Origin: an uncultured Gemmatimonadota bacterium
GTDB lineage: Bacteria > Gemmatimonadota > Gemmatimonadetes > Gemmatimonadales > Gemmatimonadaceae
Direction: 5' to 3'
NCBI GenBank assembly: GCA_902826615.1
Contig: CADEFN010000003.1
Coordinates: forward strand, 62,001 to 126,000
DNA length: 64,000 bases
Each line of letters opens with the position of its first letter. Within the stretch, counting starts at the first letter, position 1. This document shows positions 1 through 8,940 of this stretch, one piece after another. A program made the translations under genes and the position numbers. The notes beneath the pieces were generated by a model. That model did no database searches, was not told the DNA's origin, and saw only the letters and a list, made by a program, of their open reading frames with translations.

Positions 1-623
1 TCGGTAGCACCGACGACATCTCGTACGCCATTGATCAAACCACTGACGCCGTTCCGACCGGGAACCTCGTCTCTGCCGCGGCCGCGACGGCCGCGATTGT
101 GCGCGGCATGGACTCCTGGGATGCCGCGAGCTGCTCGACCCTTCCCCTCACCCGCAATTCCGACTTCGGTCTCGACGTCGGACTCGTCGCCTTTCAGCTG
201 AGTGGCGGCGCGATCGGCAGCCCGTTTGTCTTTGCCGACGTGCAACATGCCGGCTGGCGCGACCTCAACTTTGCGGGCGGCGTGCTCGGCGTGACCTTCA
301 CCTTTGTCTTCACCGACAACGGGGTTGCCACGGACATAGACAACAACAAGAAAGCAGACGTTGCGTTCCGGGAGATCTACTACGATCCGTCGTGGGTCTG
401 GCGCATCGACGGCAACATCGACATCGAATCGGTTGCGGCGCACGAAGCCGGCCACGGGCTGAGCCAGGCCCATTTCGGGAATATCGTGCAGCGGAACGAT
501 GGCAGTTTCGACGCCAGCCCCCGCGCCGTCATGAACGCCTTCTACAACGGCCCGTTTGCAGCACTGGCCGGAACCGACCTTGGCGGGCACTGCTCCAACT
601 GGGCGGCCTGGCCTAACCAGTAG
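1..623 (+). CDS. Matrixin-like secreted zinc metalloprotease, C-terminal part (5' end outside window)
   Basis: The frame is open from position 3, so the start lies upstream and about 206 residues are visible. The zinc site HEAGHGLSQAH (441-473) fits the metzincin pattern HExxHxxGxxH, except that the usual Gly is Ser. About 17 codons later AVMNAFYNGP supplies a candidate Met-turn. Acidic stretches such as DNGVATDIDNNKKADV resemble the calcium-binding part of matrixins (peptidase family M10). The start of the protein and any secretion signal cannot be seen. It is one of two plus-strand genes in the window and converges on coaX. Protease family is a confident inference; substrate is unknown. Confidence 0.75.
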   Translation, partial: GSTDDISYAIDQTTDAVPTGNLVSAAAATAAIVRGMDSWDAASCSTLPLTRNSDFGLDVGLVAFQLSGGAIGSPFVFADVQHAGWRDLNFAGGVLGVTFTFVFTDNGVATDIDNNKKADVAFREIYYDPSWVWRIDGNIDIESVAAHEAGHGLSQAHFGNIVQRNDGSFDASPRAVMNAFYNGPFAALAGTDLGGHCSNWAAWPNQ

Positions 624-637
624 CAGCCTGCGGTCGT

Positions 638-669
638 CACGGAGCCGTCGTGCAGACAACGGCTCCGTG
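638..669. terminator. Bidirectional hairpin terminator between convergent genes
   Basis: CACGGAGCCGT (638-648) pairs perfectly with ACGGCTCCGTG (659-669) across a 10-base loop. It lies between the end of the plus-strand metalloprotease and the end of minus-strand coaX, so it can serve both. There is no clear T-tract. Confidence 0.75.
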
Positions 670-709
670 GCGAGGCGTCACGCCGACGTGTTCCGCGGGG
701 ACCGGTTCA

Positions 710-1486
710 TCACGGCCTGGCCAGCAGCTCATACGCCATGCGCAGGCCGATCAGCGTCAGATGGAGTTCGACGCGATCGACCGTGGAGCAGATCGGCGCA
801 ATCATTGGCGACAGTCCTCCGGTGGCGACCACCAGCGGCACCCGTCCCGTCGGCCACTCCGCCTTGATGCGACGGACGATGCCGTCGAGCGCTTCGGCTG
901 CTCCCAGCACGACCCCGCTGCGGATGCAATCTTCGGTGCGGCGTCCGATGACACGCGCCGGTGGCACCAATTCCGTTGCCGGGAGTTTGGACGTCCTGCG
1001 GAACAGTGTCTCGGCAGAGGTTCGGATCCCCGGAGCGATGACCCCGCCGAGGAAGACGCCATCCACGGTGATGCAGTCGTAGGTGGTGGCAGTGCCAAGA
1101 TCGACGACGATGGTGTCGGACTGGTAGAGACGTGACGCCGCCAGGGTATTGATGATCCGGTCGGCGCCCACGGTGCGTGGCTCCTCGACGTCAAGCCGGA
1201 TAGGGAGCGCGGAGCGTCCGTCGACAAAGACCGGGCGGTGGCCGGTGAGCTGCGCGCACCCTTCGCCTAACGGATCGTTCATCCCCGGCACCACCGATCC
1301 GATCGCTACCCCGGTGACATGGCGTGGCTCGAGTGCACGCGCGTGCAGGAGGCCACGCAGGGTGAGTTCCACTTCGTCCGGCGTGCGAGCAGGGTCCGTG
1401 AGGATGCGCCAGTGTGCGCGCAGACTCTCCCCCTCAAAGGCGCCGATGGTCGTCTCGGTATTCCCGACGTCAAAAACCAGCAACAT
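710..1486 (-). CDS. coaX: Type III pantothenate kinase
   Basis: Phosphorylates pantothenate to 4'-phosphopantothenate, the first step of coenzyme A synthesis, in the cytoplasm. The 258-residue length is normal. The N-terminal phosphate loop FDVGNTETT (residues 5-13) with catalytic Asp6, the GADR motif (107-110) and the second phosphate motif DLGTATTYD (129-137) are all present, as expected of the ASKHA-fold CoaX family rather than CoaA. The start overlaps the end of birA by 17 bases, so it is probably the last gene of a mutL-miaA-bshA-uppP-birA-coaX unit; birA-coaX adjacency is common. One CGTTAGG word (1266-1272) encodes a Leu-Gly pair. Confidence 0.95.
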   Translation of the reverse strand: MLLVFDVGNTETTIGAFEGESLRAHWRILTDPARTPDEVELTLRGLLHARALEPRHVTGVAIGSVVPGMNDPLGEGCAQLTGHRPVFVDGRSALPIRLDVEEPRTVGADRIINTLAASRLYQSDTIVVDLGTATTYDCITVDGVFLGGVIAPGIRTSAETLFRRTSKLPATELVPPARVIGRRTEDCIRSGVVLGAAEALDGIVRRIKAEWPTGRVPLVVATGGLSPMIAPICSTVDRVELHLTLIGLRMAYELLARP

Positions 1487-2252
1487 CCGGTGTGTTCTCC
1501 GCTGGGATGAGTGAGCCCGCTGTCCGTTCCACGCGTCCTGCTGCCGTCTCGATCACAAGCGCGCCGGTCGCCGTAATCCCGCGCGCTGTCCCCACGGCCG
1601 GTTCCACGATGGCGAGGTCGCGCGCCCAATCGCGCGACCGATACTCGTGAAGCTCGGCGACCGTCAGCGCTCCGCGTCCCTGCGCGGCCTCACGCAGCGC
1701 AGGCACAAGCGCCCGCAGAATCTCCACTCGCTCGGCGCCCGGCGCGAGCGTGGCGGCCCCGGGCCATGGCGCACCGCGCACATTGAGGCCAAAGCCAATC
1801 GACACCCAGTCGAGGTGCGTTCCACGCCAGCGGGCTTCGACCAGAATGCCGGCGAGTTTTGCGCCCTTCACCTTGAGATCGTTGGGCCACTTGAGCTGCA
1901 CCGGCGCAGCGCTCCAGCGATCGAGGGCTTTCGCCGCCTGCAGCCCGAGCCGCAACGACAGCACATCGAGGCCATCGCTCGGGGGGCGCTCGATGAACGT
2001 GAAGGTGAGACACTCACAAGGTTCGGAGCGCCAGACTCTTCCCTGCCGTCCACGCCCCTGCACCTGCTCCTCCGAAAGCACCAGGGTACCGTCCGGAGCG
2101 CCGCTACTGGCGAGCCGATGCGCGACGTCCATGGTGCTGGAGAGCGAGGCAAAGAGGTGCACCGCGGGCACGCCACACACGCGCGCCAGCTCCAACGCGG
2201 GGCAGCCGTCGAGCGCGCCCATGGCGCGATCTACGACTGACGGCTCCACCAT
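1470..2252 (-). CDS. birA: Biotin--[acetyl-CoA-carboxylase] ligase
   Basis: Activates biotin to biotinyl-AMP and attaches it to the biotin carboxyl carrier protein. The biotin/ATP loop GRGRQGR (residues 66-72), KWPND and KLAGILVE mark the catalytic domain; SST near residue 39 begins it. There is no N-terminal helix-turn-helix, so this is a monofunctional ligase rather than a repressor. The open frame runs up to 2597, but that extension lies on top of uppP. The ATG at 2252 gives 260 residues and a 22-base overlap with uppP; an ATG at 2222 is an alternative. The end overlaps coaX. Confidence 0.93.
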   Translation of the reverse strand: MVEPSVVDRAMGALDGCPALELARVCGVPAVHLFASLSSTMDVAHRLASSGAPDGTLVLSEEQVQGRGRQGRVWRSEPCECLTFTFIERPPSDGLDVLSLRLGLQAAKALDRWSAAPVQLKWPNDLKVKGAKLAGILVEARWRGTHLDWVSIGFGLNVRGAPWPGAATLAPGAERVEILRALVPALREAAQGRGALTVAELHEYRSRDWARDLAIVEPAVGTARGITATGALVIETAAGRVERTAGSLIPAENTPDVAGF

Positions 2253-3034
2253 AACACCAGCACGGCCGCCCCTGCAATCAGCCGGTAGAGCGCAAAGGCA
2301 CCGTAACTGTGGCGGCTGACGTAGCGGAGCAGGAATGCAATAGCCATCCACGAGCTCACCGCCGCCGCCAGAATGCCAACGACCAGCGGCGTGGTCACTC
2401 CCTCCTTGAGGGCATCCGGTGCCTTGACGATCACCGCAGCCGCCGTGATGGGAAAGCTGAGCAGAAAGGAAAAGGTCGCCGCAGATGACCGGTCGAAACC
2501 CAAAGCGCGCGCAGCGGTAATGGTGGAGCCGGACCGCGAGACGCCAGGCACCAGGGCGCAGGCCTGCGCCACGCCGATGATGAGCGCCTGCACCCATGTC
2601 ATCGTGCCGAGGGAGTGGGCCTGTGACCGAAAGCGATCCACCGCCCAGAGCAGAATCCCCATGAGAATGAGCACCGTCGCCACCAGGGCTGGTGCGCGCA
2701 GCGCGCCTTCGGCCGCTTCTTCGAGGAGCAAGCCGGCCAGCCCAGCCGGAATCGTTGCCATGACAATGAACATCGCCCTCCGTTCCTCGACGGTCTCCAC
2801 GCGACGACGCGCGAGGACATTGAAGCCGGCACGTGTCAGTGCAATCCAGTCACGACGGAAATACCAGACCAGCGCAATGAGTGTCCCGAGGTGCAGGGCC
2901 ACATCGAACGCAAGGCCGGGGTCTTCCCATCCCATCACCCACGGCGTGAGGGCAAGGTGCGCACTGGAACTGATCGGAAGAAACTCGGCCAATCCCTGCA
3001 CGATACCGAGTACCAGGGCCTGGAGAACGGTCAT
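2231..3034 (-). CDS. uppP: Undecaprenyl-diphosphate phosphatase
   Basis: Integral membrane phosphatase that recycles undecaprenyl pyrophosphate to the monophosphate carrier used for peptidoglycan and glycan assembly; also called BacA because it can confer bacitracin resistance. Signature motifs are EFLPISSSAH (residues 17-26) and PGVSRSGST (163-171), with about eight hydrophobic segments. The 267-residue length is typical. The ATG overlaps the bshA stop by 4 bases and its own end overlaps birA. Confidence 0.95.
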   Translation of the reverse strand: MTVLQALVLGIVQGLAEFLPISSSAHLALTPWVMGWEDPGLAFDVALHLGTLIALVWYFRRDWIALTRAGFNVLARRRVETVEERRAMFIVMATIPAGLAGLLLEEAAEGALRAPALVATVLILMGILLWAVDRFRSQAHSLGTMTWVQALIIGVAQACALVPGVSRSGSTITAARALGFDRSSAATFSFLLSFPITAAAVIVKAPDALKEGVTTPLVVGILAAAVSSWMAIAFLLRYVSRHSYGAFALYRLIAGAAVLVLWWSRQS

Positions 3035-4182
3035 GCGCCTCCCGCAGCTGAGGGCCGAGCTGCGAGCGCTTCGGTGTAGAGCGCCTCGTATTCTGACACG
3101 ATTGTAGACTGTGCAAAGCGTGCTCGCGCATCGGCGGCGCAGCGCACCGAGACCTCGGCCCAGCGCGCCTCGTCGCGCAGCAGGTCCACCGCGCCAGCCG
3201 CCATGCCATCCACATCTCCCACAGCACGCAACACGCCGGTTTGCCCGTCGATCACCACTTCAGGAAGTCCACCGCTGGCGCAGCCGATCACGGGTACACC
3301 ACTCGCAAGTGCCTCGAGCGCGCTCAAGCCGAACGATTCCTTCTCGGAGGGGAGGAGAAAGAGGTCTGCGCTCGCCAGCAGCGGCGCGACCGATTCGATC
3401 TTGCCGAGGAAGTGGACATGTTCTGTCACGCCAAGGAGACTCGCCTCGTCTTCGGCCTCGGTGCGTTCCGGACCGTCACCCACCATCACCAGCACGGACG
3501 GTATCTCCGCAGTCACCTTGGCGAAGATCCGCACCACGTCACGGACGCGCTTGACCGGCCGGAAGTTGGAGATGTGCATCAGGACGCGGCGGCTCCCCAT
3601 TCGATCGCGGAGCAGCGGCGTATAACGTCCGCGATCATAGACTCGCGGGTCGACAAAGTTGTGAATCACCTGGACATCGCAACCGGCGCAGCCAAACGCA
3701 AAGAAGGTCTCGTCGCGCAGATACTGTGAGACCGCCGTGATCCGGTCCGAGCGTTCGATGGAGAACTTCGTGATCGCGTGAAAGCTGCGATCCTGGCCGA
3801 CGATGGTGATGTCGGTGCCGTGGAGGGTGGTGACCACCACGACATCGTGTCCGTTGGCGCGTAACATCTCCTTCGCGATCCACGCGCTCGTGGCGTGCGG
3901 AATGGCGTAGTGCACATGCAGCAAATCCAGCTGGTGCGATCGCACGACTTCATGCATGCGTACCGCCAGCGCCAAGTCGTACGGCGGATACTCAAACAGC
4001 GGGTACCGTCCTACATCCACCTCATGAAAGAAGACTCCCGGCATAAATGCCGGCAGCCGAAAGGGTTGCCGATAGGTGATGAAGTGGACTTCGTGCCCGC
4101 GTTGCGACAGGGCCATTCCCAGCTCCGTCGCCATGGCCCCGGAGCCGCCGTACGTCGGATAGCAGGTGATGCCGATTCTCAT
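3031..4182 (-). CDS. bshA: N-acetyl-alpha-D-glucosaminyl L-malate synthase (bacillithiol pathway)
   Basis: GT-B glycosyltransferase of family 4, 383 residues. It begins MRIGITCYPTYGGSG, the hallmark opening of BshA, followed by ATELG and GHEVHFI. The nucleotide-sugar end has EKESFGLSALEALASG. BshA joins UDP-GlcNAc to L-malate, the first step of bacillithiol synthesis. The start is placed at ATG 4182, which overlaps the miaA stop as ATGA; the open frame extends a further six codons. BshB and BshC are not in the window, so the pathway cannot be confirmed from here, and another GlcNAc transferase role remains possible. Confidence 0.85.
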   Translation of the reverse strand: MRIGITCYPTYGGSGAMATELGMALSQRGHEVHFITYRQPFRLPAFMPGVFFHEVDVGRYPLFEYPPYDLALAVRMHEVVRSHQLDLLHVHYAIPHATSAWIAKEMLRANGHDVVVVTTLHGTDITIVGQDRSFHAITKFSIERSDRITAVSQYLRDETFFAFGCAGCDVQVIHNFVDPRVYDRGRYTPLLRDRMGSRRVLMHISNFRPVKRVRDVVRIFAKVTAEIPSVLVMVGDGPERTEAEDEASLLGVTEHVHFLGKIESVAPLLASADLFLLPSEKESFGLSALEALASGVPVIGCASGGLPEVVIDGQTGVLRAVGDVDGMAAGAVDLLRDEARWAEVSVRCAADARARFAQSTIVSEYEALYTEALAARPSAAGGA

Positions 4183-5087
4183 GCTGTCACGGAATCCCAC
4201 CAGGCCCGAACGCCTTCCATGGCGCCCGGCTCGGTGAGCTCGATATGGGTAACCTGCTCCCCCAGCTGATGGCGGAACCAGGTGCGTTGCCGTTTTGCGT
4301 ACTGTCGTGTGGCGACAATGACCGCCTCACGCGTCGAACGATAATCGCGCGCACCATCAACCAGCTCCCGAACTGCTTCGTACCCGGTGGCATTCCAGGC
4401 GGGAGCGGCACGGGGGACGGCCTCCAGAAGGCGGGCCACCTCATCCGACCACCCGGCAGCCAGCATGGCGTCGACACGTTGGACGATGCGTTGCTGAAGG
4501 TCCTGGTGCTGCACGACCAGCCAGGCCGGCTCAAAGCGGGTCTGACGTGGGGCGGCGGCGTGCCACCAGGTGATGGGGTGCCCCGTGAGCTCGGCGACCT
4601 CCAACGCGCGGAGGAGCTGTGTTCGACCCAAGTGTGCACGAGGCGGGTCAACTTGCGCGACGCGGTCTCGCAGCGCTGCGGTCGGTAGCAGATCGAGTTC
4701 CGCTGCCAGCGTCGCCCGGCGCTCGGGGTCAAGCTCGGGCTCAGCGAAGAGCGGCTCGAAGAGCGCTCGCAGATACAAACCGGTGCCTCCGACAACCACC
4801 GGCACCCTTCCTGCTGCCCGGGCAGCGTCGATGGCCTGCACGGCCCCATCCGCCCAACGCGCGGCGTTCCAGCGCTCGGTGGGATCGGCCACGTCGGTCA
4901 TGGCGTGGGGCACGAGCGCGCGTTCCTCCTGAGTGGGCTTTGCCGTGCCGATGTCAAAGCCACGGTAGAGCTGGCGCGAGTCGGCGCTGATGACCGTCAG
5001 CGGGGTGGCACTCGCAAGGGCCGCCACCAGCGCCGACTTTCCCGTGGCCGTCGGACCGGTAATGACCGGGAGCCTAACGACGTCCAA
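4179..5087 (-). CDS. miaA: tRNA dimethylallyltransferase
   Basis: Transfers a dimethylallyl group to A37 of tRNAs reading UNN codons (i6A37), the substrate that MiaB (60560-61897) then methylthiolates. The P-loop GPTATGKS lies close to the N-terminus, followed by SADSRQLYRGFDIGTAKPT and VVVGGTGLYLRAL. The frame is open to an ATG at 5144 inside mutL; the TTG at 5087 places the P-loop about ten residues from the start as in the family, so it was chosen (302 residues). The mutL stop lies inside this start region. The end overlaps bshA by ATGA. Confidence 0.92.
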   Translation of the reverse strand: MDVVRLPVITGPTATGKSALVAALASATPLTVISADSRQLYRGFDIGTAKPTQEERALVPHAMTDVADPTERWNAARWADGAVQAIDAARAAGRVPVVVGGTGLYLRALFEPLFAEPELDPERRATLAAELDLLPTAALRDRVAQVDPPRAHLGRTQLLRALEVAELTGHPITWWHAAAPRQTRFEPAWLVVQHQDLQQRIVQRVDAMLAAGWSDEVARLLEAVPRAAPAWNATGYEAVRELVDGARDYRSTREAVIVATRQYAKRQRTWFRHQLGEQVTHIELTEPGAMEGVRAWWDSVTA

Positions 5088-6807
5088 ATCGCCGTTCCAG
5101 CTCGTCCCACGAGACGCGCACGATCGTCGAGCGGCCATGGACATCGTGCGCCGCCAGGGTGCAGCGAGCCAGCGCCCGGAACAGCGCCTCCATCTCGGGC
5201 CGCGACAAGAGATCGCCGGCCTTCACCGCCGCCTTGCAGGCGACTGTGGCGGCGAGGTGTTCATGCCTGGCATGTGTGCTCGCACTCCGTCCCCCACTGA
5301 GCGCAGCCAGGCTCTCTCGCAAACAACGGATGGCATCAAATCGCGGATGCGGTGTGGGCACGGCATGCACCAGCAACGTGTGACCACCAAAGCTCTCGAT
5401 CTCGTAGCCTAACCGTGAGAACACATCGGCCGCCGACTCGAAGGCATCGGCGTCCTGGGGATCGAGGTGAATGGTCTCGGCAAAGAGCAGGCGCTGCGAA
5501 GGCGACGACCCGCGCGCCATGTCACCCATGAATCGCTCATACAGCACACGCTCGTGGGCCGAGTGCTGATCGATGAGGATGACGCCCTCGTCGTGTTCAT
5601 ACATCATGTAGGTGCGTCGGAGCTGCACCAGGTCGGGGACGGCCACTGGCTCTTCGGCCATAGGCTCCGGCACAGTCCCCGTGGCAACGGGTGCTGGCGA
5701 TGCATCCGCAAAGAGCCCCTCCGCCATCGGCGCCGGCGACGGCATCGGGGGAAGATGGATTTCGGGGGAGGCCACCGATGCCACGCCGGGGGCCCACGCC
5801 TTGCCGATCCACGGCGTCGCATCGCTCGTGCCTAACGCGCGCTGGACCACCTGCTCCACCGCGCGTTCGGTACCCCAGCGGTTGGTGAAACGTACCTCCG
5901 CCTTGGCGGGGTGGACGTTCACGTCGACTTCGTCGACCGGCACCACAAGTTCGAGGATAAACGAGGGGCGCACACCGTGCGGCAGTGTGGAGCGATACGC
6001 CGTCTCCACCGCCCGCGCGATGCCGAGATCACGGATCGGCCGACCATTCACCACTACAAAGACCCGCCGAGAGGCCGTACCCGCATCGGCCGGTCGCTCG
6101 GCAAGCCCGCGCACATGAATGGGTCCGGCCACCCCGTCGACGTCGACAAATCGGTCCGCGTAGTCGGCCCCCCAGATGGCCGCCACCCGGTCGCGGAGTG
6201 TAGCGGCCGGTGGAAGCTGCAACGCCTCTCGGCCATCCGAAGTGACTCTGAAGCGCACATCGCGCCGTGTCAGACTCATGGTCACGACGGTGTCGGCGAT
6301 CGCTCGCCACTCCGACCGTGCGCTGCGCAGAAACTTGCGACGCGCCGGCGTATTGAAGAACAACTGCGCCACCGACACCGTCGTGCCACGCCGTCTCGAC
6401 GCGGGCGTGAGGGGCTCCTGCACACCGCCATTTGACCTGACCACGGCCCCTTCGCCATCGCGAATCGAGGTGAGGACTTCGAGACGCGACACCGAGGCAA
6501 TCGCTGGAAGCGCCTCGCCCCGGAACCCGTAACTCGACACCCCCACCAGGTCGCTGGCCTCACGGATCTTTGACGTCGCATGACGAGCGAGTGCGAGTTG
6601 CGCGTCGTCGGATTCCATGCCGCTTCCGTCATCGATCACCCGGATGACACCACGCCCACCATCCTCGACCTCGATTTCGATGGAGGTTGCGCCGGCGTCG
6701 AGCGCATTCTCGACGAGTTCCTTGACCACCGATGCCGGGCGCTCGACCACCTCGCCTGCGGCGATCTGGTCGGCGACCGTACTCGAGAGGATGGCGATAC
6801 GTGGCAC
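5074..6807 (-). CDS. mutL: DNA mismatch repair protein MutL
   Basis: 577-residue ATPase that links MutS mismatch recognition to downstream excision. N-terminal GHKL ATPase: ELVENALDAGA, DDGSGM and GFRGEAL. Near residue 410 the C-terminal domain has DQHSAHERVLYE, which fits the endonuclease motif DQHA(x)2E(x)4E with Ser for Ala, suggesting a nicking MutL of the non-MutH type. A Pro/Ala-rich linker separates the domains. No mutS is in the window. The stop codon sits inside a CGTTAGG word (5073-5079), and a second copy encodes Ala-Leu-Gly at 5831. Confidence 0.96.
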   Translation of the reverse strand: MPRIAILSSTVADQIAAGEVVERPASVVKELVENALDAGATSIEIEVEDGGRGVIRVIDDGSGMESDDAQLALARHATSKIREASDLVGVSSYGFRGEALPAIASVSRLEVLTSIRDGEGAVVRSNGGVQEPLTPASRRRGTTVSVAQLFFNTPARRKFLRSARSEWRAIADTVVTMSLTRRDVRFRVTSDGREALQLPPAATLRDRVAAIWGADYADRFVDVDGVAGPIHVRGLAERPADAGTASRRVFVVVNGRPIRDLGIARAVETAYRSTLPHGVRPSFILELVVPVDEVDVNVHPAKAEVRFTNRWGTERAVEQVVQRALGTSDATPWIGKAWAPGVASVASPEIHLPPMPSPAPMAEGLFADASPAPVATGTVPEPMAEEPVAVPDLVQLRRTYMMYEHDEGVILIDQHSAHERVLYERFMGDMARGSSPSQRLLFAETIHLDPQDADAFESAADVFSRLGYEIESFGGHTLLVHAVPTPHPRFDAIRCLRESLAALSGGRSASTHARHEHLAATVACKAAVKAGDLLSRPEMEALFRALARCTLAAHDVHGRSTIVRVSWDELERRFGRR

Positions 6808-6849
6808 AGAAGTGTGAGGCGGCGGGCGACGGGAGAAGTCGCGCGAAAT

Positions 6850-8940
6850 CTACCGTGCCGAGGGCACTTCCAGTGAACGGAGGCTTTGCGATTCGCTCCA
6901 GCCGGTGCGGCCATCGTCCAGACGAATGCGCACCCACGCGCCCTCCGCATGCTCCACATGTGCCGTCTCACCGGGAAGGATGGTCGCGACGGGCCGGCCC
7001 GACATGGCTGCGATATCGCGGAGTGAGCTACGGGACTGAATGACCACCTCCCGCGCCCCCCGCAGCTGCTCACTCTGCACCAGGGCCGCCAGACCAGCCG
7101 TGGCGGCGACCCCCAACGACCACCACACGCGCCGTGTCATGGCGCCCCCGTACCAGAGGAGCCCCCACCCCAGCACCCAGGCCACAAGACCTAACGATGC
7201 GATGGCATTGACCGGCACCGGTGCCACGTCGCCGAGCCAGCCATCGCGAAAGCTCGGTGTCCCCTTGAGCCGCGCGCGGGCATCACTGGCGAGCGGCTCC
7301 AGGCGCAGCGCACGCTGCCACCCCTCGACCGCCAGCGCGGTGTCACCCGCTTCCCACGCACTGGTGCCCACATTGGCCCACGCATCGGCGGACCGCTGCC
7401 GGGAGTCGCCAACGGCGCGGAAGCGCTCCATCGCCTCTGCCATGTCGCCCGCGTCGTAGGCGGCCACACCTTCGGCAAAGATCGTCGCGCTTTCGTCCCC
7501 TTGAGCCGCTCTCAGCCCGGATCCTCCAACGACAAGCAGCAACAGTGCCAGCCCACCTGCGCGCGACGCCGTCCCCCACGCCTCCGTGGCTTCTTCGTCC
7601 ACCTTCTGCATCGCATCAAGAACCCGATGCGCGAGCCCCGGTGCACTCGAGCGCCCCGGCGCGTACGCCATCTCGTCGAGTTCGGTCATCACCCGGCGCA
7701 CCTCCTTCGCCGTACTGAGTGACACGCCCGATCGGCGCAGCGTGCGCTCGAGCGTTGGGCCCTCCATACCGTGTGGGACCCGCGTCTTGGGCACTCGTGA
7801 ATGGAGAGTGGCGCGGGTGGCGCGGCGGAGCGCCTGGAGGTCGGGTACCGAAGCGGACGCGAGTGCCTTGAGCTGATCGTGGGCCGGCACCAGGCGATGC
7901 GGGCGCGACCTCCGTCGAAAGCGCCTCACGAGGCCCGGCATGGGCACCACCGCCAGGCCAGCCCAGAACCAGGGCGAGGCCGGAATGGGCGCAGGAATGT
8001 CGGGGCGCAACGTGCGACGAACGGAGAGCCGTGTGTCCTCCGCAGGGAGTGGCGCGTCGACCGCCGCCAGCGTGCCCGGCTGCACTCGCACGCCTAACGG
8101 GGCTGCCACGGCAATTTCATAGCGCTCGGTGTACGGATTGAAATACGGATACCGTACCTCGGGCAACGTCTGGCTCCCCGCCACTCGTGGGGTCACCACC
8201 CACTCGAAGTGTTTGTCCCCGGTGATGAGTGCCGACGTGGAATCGACCGACACCCGTTCGGGTCCCGCCACCGCGTGCCCCCATGGCACGGTCATCGCTG
8301 GCCGCGGAAAGAGGCCGACGTTGCCGACACCAGAGACGGTGAGCGTCAGCACGAACGGATCTCCCACCCGTGCGTCCGGCGCACCGGCCGACGCACGCAC
8401 CGACAAACGTCCGACCGCGCCATTGTATCCCGTTGGGCGGCCTTCGGCCGGCGGCTCCTGCACCGCGACGCGATGCACCGAGGAACGCGAGCTATGACTC
8501 TCCTCTCGGGAAAAGATCGACGTGGAGAGCGGCACCTGATAGGTGAGTCGCGCGGGGGCGATCTCCACCGCGCCAGCTGCCACGGGAAAGAGGGCGCGTG
8601 AGAAGACATGGACATCCCAGGCGCGCGGGCCTTCGGTGCGGCGCCCAAGGCGCGCCGGTGACGGCAGATCGTAGGCAATCACGGAACGCACATCGGGCGG
8701 CACAAACTGTGGATTGCTCCTCAGACGTGCCCGAAGGTCATCGGTGAGGAAGATCCCGATCTGGTAGGTGATCTGCTGCCCCACGTACACCCGCGCCGGC
8801 CACACCCCCGAGGCGAAGTTGATCTCTCGCGACGGGTCGACCCGCGCCGAACTCGCGATGGAGGGCACACTCCCCTGCGCCGACACCTGCGCCGATATGC
8901 CGAACACGCTCGCGCACAGCAGCCTCAGCGCGCGCCTCAC
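6850..8940 (-). CDS. BatD-like protein fused to TPR and SH3-like domains
   Basis: 696 residues. Signal peptide (about 1-22), BatD-type beta-sandwich region with a VGDPF motif and a membrane segment near 313-330, a cytoplasmic stretch, another hydrophobic segment near 460, TPR repeats (about 480-560), a hydrophobic pair (575-615) and a bacterial SH3-like end (about 640-690). In other bacteria BatD and the TPR proteins BatC/BatE are separate; here they appear as one chain. It starts at GTG overlapping the VWA gene stop (GTGA) and is the last gene of the moxR-DUF58-BatD-like-VWA set. Bat proteins are linked to envelope stress or aerotolerance, but the mechanism is not settled. Confidence 0.75.
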   Translation of the reverse strand: MRRALRLLCASVFGISAQVSAQGSVPSIASSARVDPSREINFASGVWPARVYVGQQITYQIGIFLTDDLRARLRSNPQFVPPDVRSVIAYDLPSPARLGRRTEGPRAWDVHVFSRALFPVAAGAVEIAPARLTYQVPLSTSIFSREESHSSRSSVHRVAVQEPPAEGRPTGYNGAVGRLSVRASAGAPDARVGDPFVLTLTVSGVGNVGLFPRPAMTVPWGHAVAGPERVSVDSTSALITGDKHFEWVVTPRVAGSQTLPEVRYPYFNPYTERYEIAVAAPLGVRVQPGTLAAVDAPLPAEDTRLSVRRTLRPDIPAPIPASPWFWAGLAVVPMPGLVRRFRRRSRPHRLVPAHDQLKALASASVPDLQALRRATRATLHSRVPKTRVPHGMEGPTLERTLRRSGVSLSTAKEVRRVMTELDEMAYAPGRSSAPGLAHRVLDAMQKVDEEATEAWGTASRAGGLALLLLVVGGSGLRAAQGDESATIFAEGVAAYDAGDMAEAMERFRAVGDSRQRSADAWANVGTSAWEAGDTALAVEGWQRALRLEPLASDARARLKGTPSFRDGWLGDVAPVPVNAIASLGLVAWVLGWGLLWYGGAMTRRVWWSLGVAATAGLAALVQSEQLRGAREVVIQSRSSLRDIAAMSGRPVATILPGETAHVEHAEGAWVRIRLDDGRTGWSESQSLRSLEVPSAR

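Noticed and set aside
606-622. CCTAACC and CCTAACA near-matches to the heptamer (612, 5408, 56750, 59468)
   Set aside because: They differ at the last base and were not counted; 56750 and 59468 do encode Leu-Gly with TTA and 5408 encodes Arg-Leu-Gly.
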